Assembly: GCA_964650975.1 (NCBI GenBank)
Contig: CAZYWA010000557.1
Location: forward strand, 1 to 5,119
From: CAZYWA01 sp964650975 [NCBI: uncultured bacterium]
GTDB taxonomy: Bacteria > JADJOY01
DNA: 5,119 nucleotides
Reading direction: 5' to 3'
Position numbers and translations under genes: made by a program. The notes under the pieces are model-generated. The model made no database searches. It worked only from the letters and a program-made list of their open reading frames with translations, and was not told the origin of the DNA. Below are positions 1 through 5,119 of this stretch, piece by piece. Numbering within the stretch: position 1 is the first letter of the stretch; each line of letters opens with the position of its first letter.

Positions 1-1590
1 CCCGAGACCCAGCGCCGTCGGCTCGTGGCGCTCGATCTGACGCTCTTCATCGCCTTGTTCGTGGCCGCGTGCGCGACGCTCGGCGACTTCGGGCTCACCT
101 GGGACGAGCCCTATTACTTCTGGGCGCAGGAGCGCCAGCAGGGATGGTTCCACCTGCTGCTCGAGGACCCGGCGCGGGCGCTCACGGTCGACTCGATCCG
201 CGACGGGTGGAACCCGGACCCGTATCACAACCCGCATCCGCCGGTTTACAAGCTGCTCGCCAATCTCACGCGCCGCGCGGCACCGCTCTGGGTCGACGAC
301 TTCACGGCGTACCGGCTGACACCGGCGCTGCTCTATGCGGCGACCGGAGTGCTGTTGGGCCGAATGGTGAGGCGCACCGCCTCGGTCGCGGTGGGGCTCG
401 GCGCCAGTCTCCTGTGGGCCACGACGCCGCCGGTCTTCGCTCACGCGCACTTCGCGGCCACGGACACGCCGATGACGTTCTTCGGCGTCGCGACGGTCGA
501 GGCGTTCCTCGCGGCGCGGAAGAAGACGGTGTGGGTACTGGTGCTGGCCGTGCTCCTGGGACTGGCCTTCGGCACCAAGTTCACGGCGCTGCTCTTGCCC
601 GTGCCGCTGGTCGCCTGGTCGATCTGGTCGAGGGACAGACGTGCGTTGGCGCTGGCGATCGTGGCGATACCGCTCGCGTTGCCGGTCGCCATCGCGGCGG
701 TGCCCTACTGGTGGCACGAGCCGTTGCGCGGGATCGCCGAGTTCGTGCGCGCATCCACCAGCCGCGAGAGCCACACGCCGATCTCCGGTCTGCTCTGGGG
801 GCATGTCTACAAGTTCCACGCGCCCTGGACCCAGCCGTTCGCGATGATCGCCGTGGCCACGCCGCTGACGCTCTGGGCGCCGGCGCTGGCCGGGATCGTC
901 GCGGCGCTGACGTGGCGGAAGGCGCGGGCCGAGGAATCGTTGTGGGTGGCCTCGGGCGGAGTGGTCGTCGCGGCGGTGCTGATGCCGCAGGCGCCGAACC
1001 ACGATGGACTGAGGCTGGTGGTGCCGGCGCTGCCTTTTCTTGCGGCCCTCTCGGCGACCCAGATCGCGCGCTCGGTCGAGTGGCTGGCGCGGCGAGCGCC
1101 GGTCGACGCCGCTGCCCGTGAGCGGCTCGCGGCGATGGTGCTGGCACTCGCGGTCGCGGGGCAGGGGATCGAGACCTGGGTTTACCATCCCTATCAGCTC
1201 AGCTATTACAACGCGCTTCTCGGGGGTCTGGGCGGCGCGCGGCGCCACGGCATGGAGGTCACGTACTGGATGGAGGCGTTCACTCCCGGAGTACTCGGCG
1301 ACATCGAGCGGGTGCTGCCGCCAGGTGCGAAGGTCAACCTTCCGGTGGGTGATCCGTTTTATTTTCGCTATCTCCAGTCACGGGCACGGTTGCGGCGCGA
1401 CCTGGAGTTCGTGAGCGACGCTCCCGCGCGCTACCAGCTGGTGTTGTCGCGCGTCGCGGTGCTGGGTCCGGATCGGATGGAGGCACTGGACCGCCTTCCC
1501 GCGCTGGTCACCTCGAGCTTCGACGACGTTCCGCTGGTACGCCTCTTCGAGCTCTCCGAGGTTCCCGCGGCACCGCCCGGTGCCTCGTGA
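1..1590 (+). CDS. GT-C family membrane glycosyltransferase (PMT/ArnT-like), 5' end probably outside the window
   Basis: Polytopic membrane protein expected to transfer a sugar from a polyprenyl-phosphate donor to an acceptor on the outer face of the inner membrane. Numbering residues from the GTG at 25, the first helix (about 4-20) is followed by TWDEP (25-29), the acidic first-loop motif of GT-C enzymes. HPPVYKLLA (71-79) resembles the HPP-x-x-K-x-L segment of PMT proteins, and AHAHFAATDTP (139-149) carries a second conserved Asp. About ten hydrophobic segments follow to residue 384. Then come HPYQLSYYNALLGG (388-401), a motif common in bacterial PMT_2/ArnT-like proteins, and a soluble tail of about 120 residues. 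The frame is open to base 1 and encodes a basic stretch (QRRR) before helix one. No Shine-Dalgarno precedes the GTG at 25, so the true start is probably upstream of the window. The gene overlaps the next one by 4 nt. Donor sugar and acceptor cannot be read from sequence. Confidence 0.85.
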   Translation, partial: PETQRRRLVALDLTLFIALFVAACATLGDFGLTWDEPYYFWAQERQQGWFHLLLEDPARALTVDSIRDGWNPDPYHNPHPPVYKLLANLTRRAAPLWVDDFTAYRLTPALLYAATGVLLGRMVRRTASVAVGLGASLLWATTPPVFAHAHFAATDTPMTFFGVATVEAFLAARKKTVWVLVLAVLLGLAFGTKFTALLLPVPLVAWSIWSRDRRALALAIVAIPLALPVAIAAVPYWWHEPLRGIAEFVRASTSRESHTPISGLLWGHVYKFHAPWTQPFAMIAVATPLTLWAPALAGIVAALTWRKARAEESLWVASGGVVVAAVLMPQAPNHDGLRLVVPALPFLAALSATQIARSVEWLARRAPVDAAARERLAAMVLALAVAGQGIETWVYHPYQLSYYNALLGGLGGARRHGMEVTYWMEAFTPGVLGDIERVLPPGAKVNLPVGDPFYFRYLQSRARLRRDLEFVSDAPARYQLVLSRVAVLGPDRMEALDRLPALVTSSFDDVPLVRLFELSEVPAAPPGAS

Positions 1591-2375
1591 GCGGCGCGCG
1601 GCGCAGCGTTCTGGTTTCGGTCGTCATCCCGGCCTTCGACGAGGAGCGCGGGATCGAGCGGGCGATCGCCGCGGTCCGCGACTACCTGGAGCCGCGGGTG
1701 GAAGCGCTCGAGATCGTGGTCGTCGACGATGGCTCGCGCGATGCGACGGCGGAACGGGTGGCCGCGGTGGCGGCCGCGGATCCGAGGGTGCGGCTGATTC
1801 GCTCGGAGCGGAACTACGGCAAGGGACACGCGGTTCGGGACGGCGTGCTCGCGAGCCGTGGGCAAGTCGTCGCCTTCATGGACGTGGATCTCTCGACGCC
1901 GGTCGAGATGCTGGACCGGGTGTGGCCGGTGCTCGACGCCGGCGCGCACGTGGTGGTCGGTTCGCGGCGCATGGCGGGAGCCACGATCGAGGTGCACCAG
2001 AGCGCCGTGCGCGAGCTGCTGGGGGACGTGTTCCGGCGCACCACCCGCTGGTTGCTCGGCATTCCAGTCTCGGACCTGACGTGCGGATTCAAGGCCTTCA
2101 CGGGTCCCGAAGGACGGGCGCTCTTCCGCGGGCTGACGCTCTGGGACTGGAGCTTCGACGTCGAGGTGCTGGTGGCCGCGGTCGGCGCCGGTCTGGTGGT
2201 GCGCGACGTCCCCGTGACCTGGAGGGACGATCCGGACACCAAGGTTCGCCTCTCGCGCGATCTGCCGCGAGTCGCGTCGAGCCTGGTGCGGGTGTTGGTT
2301 CGCAAGGCCCGGAGACGGTATCGCCGCCCCCTCGACCTGCGCGAGGAGACGGCGACCGGCACCACCGGCGGCTGA
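1587..2375 (+). CDS. GT2 family glycosyltransferase, DPM1/ALG5-like polyprenyl-phosphate sugar synthase
   Basis: 262-residue GT-A fold glycosyltransferase likely to load mannose or glucose from a nucleotide sugar onto polyprenyl phosphate on the cytoplasmic side. Visible motifs in order: VVIPAFDEE (12-20), VDDGS (46-50), NYGKGHAVRDG (76-86), the metal-binding DxD as DVDLSTP (99-105), GSRRM (125-129), DLTCGFKAF (163-171), WSFDVEV (188-194) and VPVTWRDDPDTKVR (208-221). The CGFK, FDVE and VPV-x-W signatures are typical of the DPM1/ALG5 branch rather than of processive GT2 enzymes. There is no membrane segment; the C-terminus is basic (KARRRYRR), which could aid peripheral membrane contact. The GTG start lies in the GTGA shared with the stop of the preceding GT-C gene and has no clear ribosome-binding site, which points to translational coupling. 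The pairing suggests it supplies the donor for that enzyme. Mannose versus glucose specificity is undecided. Confidence 0.9.
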   Translation: MSGARRSVLVSVVIPAFDEERGIERAIAAVRDYLEPRVEALEIVVVDDGSRDATAERVAAVAAADPRVRLIRSERNYGKGHAVRDGVLASRGQVVAFMDVDLSTPVEMLDRVWPVLDAGAHVVVGSRRMAGATIEVHQSAVRELLGDVFRRTTRWLLGIPVSDLTCGFKAFTGPEGRALFRGLTLWDWSFDVEVLVAAVGAGLVVRDVPVTWRDDPDTKVRLSRDLPRVASSLVRVLVRKARRRYRRPLDLREETATGTTGG

Positions 2376-2381
2376 GTGAGG

Positions 2382-2789
2382 CTACATGTTGCCCTTCACC
2401 ATGGGCAGGCCTTGCTCGACGCTCACCTTGAACTTGTGGGGAATGACCTTCTTCCACTGGAGAGTCCAGGGCGGCACCTCGATCGGGCGCACATAGTCGA
2501 ACGAGAGCCGCACCTTGCTCTGGTCGTAGGGGTCGCGGTTGAGCGTCACGTTGCTGTACTTGGTGACCCCGATCGGCTTCAGGCGCTTCATCAGATCGGC
2601 CTTGATCTGGTCGTCGGTGATGCCGCGGCTGAAGCGGGCGATGTCGAGCGCCTCGCGGCGCGCCTTGTACCATTGCCAGTAGGCGCCGGTGTAATCGGAG
2701 ACCGAGAAGATCGATCCGAAGATGACGAACAGCACGAACAGCGTCTTCGGGGTGATACCGCCGCGTTGATCTCGGTGCAGTCGGTCCAT
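2382..2789 (-). CDS. Small single-pass membrane protein, possibly DUF4845-like
   Basis: 135-residue protein of unknown function. The ATG at 2789 is chosen over an open extension to 2894 because GGAGG lies 9 nt upstream and because the extended N-terminus would cross a promoter-like region and a palindrome. Layout: a short basic N-terminus with QRGGIT (8-13), one hydrophobic helix (about 17-30), then an aromatic/basic stretch (YWQWYKARREAL, 37-48). A soluble domain of about 85 residues follows, with a helix carrying ITDDQIKADLMKRL (57-70) and alternating residues consistent with strands (VTLNRD, KVRLSFDYVRPIEVP). This order, including an RG-x-T before the helix, an acidic segment with a KRL-type helix end, and a closing D-Y-x-x-x-x-x-V-P strand, recalls DUF4845, a family of small prepilin-like membrane proteins. 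I cannot confirm that without a profile search. The stop is 6 nt from the stop of the convergent GT2 gene; no obvious terminator fits between them. Confidence 0.8.
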   Translation of the reverse strand: MDRLHRDQRGGITPKTLFVLFVIFGSIFSVSDYTGAYWQWYKARREALDIARFSRGITDDQIKADLMKRLKPIGVTKYSNVTLNRDPYDQSKVRLSFDYVRPIEVPPWTLQWKKVIPHKFKVSVEQGLPMVKGNM

Positions 2790-2798
2790 GAAAGTCGG

Positions 2799-2803
2799 CC
2801 TCC
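2799..2803 (-). promoter_or_regulatory. Ribosome-binding site GGAGG deciding the start of the small membrane protein
   Basis: On the - strand the bases read GGAGG and are followed by nine bases and then ATG at 2789. This is the strongest Shine-Dalgarno match seen near any start in the window. It is the main reason to reject the longer reading that begins at 2894. Confidence 0.8.
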
Positions 2804-2814
2804 AGACCCGGTGT

Positions 2815-2846
2815 GTGACGCGCTCCCCGATCGAGGAGCGCGACAC
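2815..2846. promoter_or_regulatory. 32-bp near-perfect palindrome over the predicted transcription start (operator or 5' hairpin)
   Basis: The arms CGCGCTCC (2819-2826) and GGAGCGCG (2835-2842) are exact reverse complements. Between them, three of the four inner pairs (CGA/TCG) also match. Outside them, after one mismatch, GTG (2815-2817) pairs with CAC (2844-2846). In all, 14 of 16 positions are symmetric about the centre 2830/2831. It abuts the candidate -10 and covers the expected start point of the - strand gene, the usual place for a repressor operator. In RNA it could fold into a 5' stem-loop that leaves the GGAGG free. There is no T-run on either side, so a Rho-independent terminator is unlikely. 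Confidence 0.5.
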
Positions 2847-2875
2847 TCTTAGCCCTCGCGTTTCCCGCTTGTCAA
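2846..2875 (-). promoter_or_regulatory. Candidate sigma70-type promoter for the small membrane protein gene
   Basis: On the - strand a perfect TTGACA (2875 to 2870) is followed after 18 nt by TAAGAG (2851 to 2846). The second hexamer matches TATAAT at three positions, including the conserved first T, second A and fifth A. Transcription would start near 2839, giving a leader of about 50 nt that carries the GGAGG site. The -35 match is exact but the -10 is weak, so this is a reasonable candidate rather than a firm call. Confidence 0.45.
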
Positions 2876-2927
2876 CGGGATCCGCCGAAGCCACGGCCTT
2901 CGCCTTGCGGCTATTCTGAGCGGCCGC

Positions 2928-2943
2928 GCCGCGCTACCGCGGC
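2928..2943 (+). promoter_or_regulatory. Possible hairpin in the leader of the ExeA-like ATPase gene
   Basis: GCCGCG (2928-2933) and CGCGGC (2938-2943) are exact complements around the loop CTAC, ending 20 nt before the GTG at 2964. A six-pair all-GC stem could shape translation initiation, but such repeats arise often by chance at this GC content. I found no convincing plus-strand promoter between 2790 and 2963. TATTCT at 2912-2917 is a possible -10 but lacks a -35 partner at normal spacing. Confidence 0.25.
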
Positions 2944-2963
2944 ATCACGCACTCGAGACCGAC

Positions 2964-4967
2964 GTGTACACGAAGTTCTACGGGCTCGCCGAATCCCCGT
3001 TCCGGATCACTCCCGATCCGCGCTTCCTCTACTTGGGCGCCGCGCATCGCGAGGCTCTCGCGACGCTCATCTACGGCATCCGCGAGCACAAGGGGATCGT
3101 GGCACTGACGGGCGGCGTCGGGACCGGCAAGACCACGCTGCTCGAAGGGCTGTTCGAGCGTCTCGCGAGCGAGTGCGTGTTCGTGCGCATCCGCGACCCG
3201 CGCGCCGATTTCCCGTCGATCCTGCGCGAGCTGCTGGCGGCGCTCGGCATGCCGTCGACGGGAGTCGACCGCAGCGAGGCGATGCGGCTGCTTTGGGAAC
3301 GGCTCTCGTCCCCCGAGGCGGCCGACGTTCGCCCCACGCTGGTCATCGACGAGGCGCAGGATGTGCGCGACGACGTGCTGGAGGACTTCCGGCTGCTCTC
3401 CAATCTGGAGACCCACGAGCGCAAGCTGGTTCAGATGCTGCTGGTCGGTCAGCCCGAGTTCCGGGCGCGGATCGAGGCCCCCGCGCTCGAGCCGCTGCGC
3501 CAGCGGATCGCGCTCTCGACCACCATCCACCCGCTCTCGCTTCCCGAGTGCAGCGCTTACGTGAAGCATCGGCTCACGGTGGCCGGAGCCGAGGGCGATG
3601 GAATCTTCGCTCTCGGTGCCTTCGAGGCCATCCACGACTACGCGCGCGGAATTCCGCGGCTCATCAACGTGGTTTGCGACGGCGCCCTCTCGATGGGGTA
3701 CGCGACCGGGGCGCGGCCCATTCACGCCGGGCTCATCCGTGAAGTCGTGAAGGACCTGAAAGGGGCTGCGCCAGGGCAGTCCGACGCGAACCGGGCTCGC
3801 GCTGCCGAGCCCGCGGCGGCCGCCGCGCGACGTCCCCGGCGTCTCTCGAGCGGTGCGCCGTGGGTCGCCGCCGCCGTGCTGGCCTGTGCCGTCGGGTTGG
3901 GCTCGGTCGCCGGTCCGCTGATCACCGCGTGGCGTCGACCGGAGCCGCGTCCGAGGCTGGCCAGCACCGCGCCGGCGCCGAGCGCTCCGGATCCCGCGGA
4001 GCCAGCTGCCGGGTCCAGGGGATCGACCCCCACGGCGGCGCCGGTCGAACATTCCACGGGTGCAACGCCTCTCGACGCTCCCTCACCTCAGGTGGGGGTC
4101 AACGGGACCGCCACCGCGCCGGTGGGGCCGAGCGAGACCGCATCGGCCGATATGCCGGCCCTCAGCCGGACCACGCTGGCGCGGAACGAACCGGAGCCGA
4201 CGTTCGACGGGGTGCCGCAAGTCGAGGACGACGGCGCGGATGGGACGGATCCGGACGCGTCGGGCAACCGGGTTCCGGTGCCGCCGCGATCGTCGCGGAA
4301 GGATGCCAAGGACGCGAAGGACAGCGCGGATCGCTCCTCGCGCGCTCGCGACAAGCCCACCAAGGCGGCCAAGCCGGAGACCGGCTCGCGCGCGGGCCGG
4401 CCCGCGCCGGTGAGCGCACGCGGCACGGAAGGGCAGGGCGTCGACGCACCGAGCTCCACCGCGCCCAACCTCGCGTCGAACGGAGCGCTTCGAGCGACCG
4501 GAGACCCGGTGGCCAGGCCGGAACCGTCATCGCCCGACCCGGTGTCGCACGGGCCGGTCGGCGAAGCACGCATGTTGATCGTGCCGGACGCCACGGAGTC
4601 GGCCGCGCCCGCGGCACTCGGGCTGCGCGTCAAAGAGCTCTACGCTTCTCATCAAGCCGGCGTGCCCGAGGCCAGTCCCCGGTTCGTCCCGGGTGACTCC
4701 CTTCAGCTCGTGGCCCTCTACGAGCTCGTCAACGCGCCGGCATCGGGCGGCGACGTCACGATCGACTTGTGGATCCGCGGCCCCAACCAGGAAGACATGC
4801 CCGCGCTCGGTGCCCGCAAGGTGATCCAGGCGCACTCGGGGACCTTCCAGGCCGCGGCGGCCCGCCGACTTCCCCCCGGCGCGCCACCCGGAGTGTACGG
4901 GCTCGTGGCGCGGGTCACCTTCGGCGACGTCGAGGCGCGGCGCGTCTTCCTGTTCCGCGTCGACTGA
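2964..4967 (+). CDS. ExeA/GspA-like AAA+ ATPase with transmembrane helix, Pro/Ala-rich stalk and C-terminal beta-sandwich-like domain
   Basis: 667-residue membrane-anchored ATPase. The GTG start is supported by the opening MYTKFYGLAESPFRITPDPR, the standard N-terminus of the ExeA/GspA family; only a weak GAGA precedes it. Motifs: Walker A GGVGTGKTT (50-58), Walker B LVIDEAQ (126-132), LLVGQPEF (159-166, sensor 1 region), PLRQRI (177-182, arginine-finger region) and GIPRLINVVCD (229-239, sensor 2 region). After basic RRPRR (289-293) one helix spans about 301-323, placing the ATPase in the cytoplasm and the rest in the periplasm. Residues 324-552 are low complexity, rich in Pro, Ala, Ser, Thr and charge, with a lysine/aspartate repeat KDAKDAKD (446-453). 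Residues 553-667 alternate like six or seven beta strands and end with GVYGLVARVTFG and FLFRV, resembling Ig-like folds. ExeA of Aeromonas works with ExeB in secretin assembly and carries a peptidoglycan-binding domain here; I see none in this protein. The exact role is unknown. A relative is the ATPase of PEP-CTERM/exosortase loci, but no such genes are present. Confidence 0.9.
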   Translation: MYTKFYGLAESPFRITPDPRFLYLGAAHREALATLIYGIREHKGIVALTGGVGTGKTTLLEGLFERLASECVFVRIRDPRADFPSILRELLAALGMPSTGVDRSEAMRLLWERLSSPEAADVRPTLVIDEAQDVRDDVLEDFRLLSNLETHERKLVQMLLVGQPEFRARIEAPALEPLRQRIALSTTIHPLSLPECSAYVKHRLTVAGAEGDGIFALGAFEAIHDYARGIPRLINVVCDGALSMGYATGARPIHAGLIREVVKDLKGAAPGQSDANRARAAEPAAAAARRPRRLSSGAPWVAAAVLACAVGLGSVAGPLITAWRRPEPRPRLASTAPAPSAPDPAEPAAGSRGSTPTAAPVEHSTGATPLDAPSPQVGVNGTATAPVGPSETASADMPALSRTTLARNEPEPTFDGVPQVEDDGADGTDPDASGNRVPVPPRSSRKDAKDAKDSADRSSRARDKPTKAAKPETGSRAGRPAPVSARGTEGQGVDAPSSTAPNLASNGALRATGDPVARPEPSSPDPVSHGPVGEARMLIVPDATESAAPAALGLRVKELYASHQAGVPEASPRFVPGDSLQLVALYELVNAPASGGDVTIDLWIRGPNQEDMPALGARKVIQAHSGTFQAAAARRLPPGAPPGVYGLVARVTFGDVEARRVFLFRVD

Positions 4968-4990
4968 CGGCCGGTCGAATCGGGCCGTCA
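4965..4990. terminator. Inverted repeat bounded by two convergent stop codons (candidate bidirectional terminator)
   Basis: TGACGGCC (4965-4972) and GGCCGTCA (4983-4990) are perfect reverse complements around a 10-nt loop. The first three bases are the TGA of the ExeA-like gene, and the last three are the TGA, on the other strand, of the gene entering from the right. The hairpin fills the whole 20-nt gap between the two genes. Neither side has a T-run, so it is not a canonical Rho-independent terminator. It could still pause polymerase or protect the 3' ends of both mRNAs. Confidence 0.4.
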
Positions 4991-5119
4991 CGCCGCCGGT
5001 GGCGCGCTCGCGCGGTTCGCCCGCAGCCGGTACCGCCGCAACGCTTGATGCGCGAGTTCCACCGCCACGCTCGCCGCGCAGAGCCACGGGATCCAATCGA
5101 GGCTGGCCTCGGGCGAGAC
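4988..5119 (-). CDS. C-terminal 43 codons of an unidentified gene entering from the right, with membrane-anchor-like tail
   Basis: On the - strand the frame starting at 5119 stays open for 43 codons and ends with TGA at 4990-4988. The peptide includes LDWIPWLCAASVAVELAHQ followed by the basic ALRRYRLRANR and a short Ala/Pro tail. This looks like a final membrane helix with a positive cytoplasmic end. About 38 of the 43 codons end in G or C, matching the real genes nearby. Convergence on the ExeA-like gene with a shared stop-to-stop inverted repeat adds support. The gene's start and function lie beyond the window. Tails like this occur in many membrane proteins, so I assign no family. Confidence 0.6.
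   Translation of the reverse strand, partial: VSPEASLDWIPWLCAASVAVELAHQALRRYRLRANRASAPPAA

Noticed and set aside
1431-1997. 188-codon open frame on the - strand spanning the GT-C/GT2 junction
   Set aside because: It is antisense to two well-supported genes, and its His/Arg/Asp-rich translation has no recognisable domain.
2376-2852. 158-codon open frame on the + strand opposite the small membrane protein
   Set aside because: The - strand gene has a GGAGG site, a promoter candidate and a membrane helix. The + strand reading has a His/Leu/Arg-rich translation typical of an antisense frame and would run through the palindrome.
2790-2894. 35-codon N-terminal extension of the small membrane protein
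   Set aside because: The ATG at 2789 has a well-spaced GGAGG. The extension would cover the promoter candidate and palindrome and gives an Arg-rich, motif-free segment.
2912-2917. TATTCT as a -10 element for the ATPase gene
   Set aside because: There is no -35-like hexamer at 16-18 nt upstream (the bases there read about AGCCAC), so there is not enough to call a promoter.
2934-4052. 372-codon open frame on the - strand, antisense to the ATPase gene
   Set aside because: It is opposite a gene with clear Walker motifs. Its translation is Arg/Gly/His-rich without motifs, as expected for the complement of a GC-rich gene.
2964-4967. Membership of the ATPase in an exosortase/PEP-CTERM locus
   Set aside because: The ATPases of those loci are related to ExeA, but no exosortase, PEP-CTERM protein or polysaccharide chain-length gene is present in the window.
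4527-5096. 189-codon open frame on the - strand reaching the right end
   Set aside because: It starts at a TTG, is mostly antisense to the ATPase's C-terminal domain and has no motif. The other - strand frame ending at 4988 has better coding character.

Overview
This is a very GC-rich window that reads as tightly packed bacterial chromosome. It has three complete protein-coding genes, one gene running in from the left edge and one running in from the right edge. I see no tRNA, rRNA, CRISPR array, insertion sequence or phage gene. The strong G/C bias at third codon positions, GTG starts and an ExeA/GspA-type membrane-spanning ATPase suggest a high-GC Gram-negative bacterium, plausibly an uncultured phylum such as Eisenbacteria or a myxobacterial/deltaproteobacterial relative. 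The sequence alone does not fix the taxon.

Left region (1-2375, + strand): a GT-C polytopic glycosyltransferase of the PMT/ArnT type is followed, with a 4-nt GTGA overlap, by a GT2 glycosyltransferase of the DPM1/ALG5 (polyprenyl-phosphate sugar synthase) type. The natural reading is a donor-plus-user pair. The cytoplasmic GT2 enzyme charges a polyprenyl phosphate with a sugar, and the membrane GT-C enzyme transfers that sugar to a protein, lipid or glycan on the outer face of the membrane.

Middle region (2382-2963): a small single-pass membrane protein is encoded on the - strand, convergent with the GT2 gene (6 nt between stops). Its start is fixed by a GGAGG ribosome-binding site. Upstream lie a promoter-like TTGACA/TAAGAG pair and, overlapping the expected transcription start, a 32-bp near-perfect palindrome that could be an operator or a 5' mRNA hairpin. 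The protein layout resembles DUF4845 (a prepilin-like N-terminus followed by a short soluble domain), but that is a tentative match.

Right region (2964-5119): a 667-residue ExeA/GspA-like AAA+ ATPase diverges from the small gene. It has a cytoplasmic ATPase, one membrane helix, a roughly 230-residue disordered Pro/Ala/charged stalk and a C-terminal predicted beta-sandwich instead of the usual peptidoglycan-binding domain. It converges on the last 43 codons of a - strand gene with a membrane-anchor-like tail. The two stop codons form the outer ends of a perfect 8-bp inverted repeat that may act as a shared terminator.

The most unusual items are the ATPase's domain architecture, the palindrome over the small gene's promoter and the stop-to-stop hairpin. 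Nothing here proves a new system. The ATPase and the DUF4845-like protein could both belong to cell-envelope or secretion/pilus machinery, which is inference from family resemblance and adjacency.
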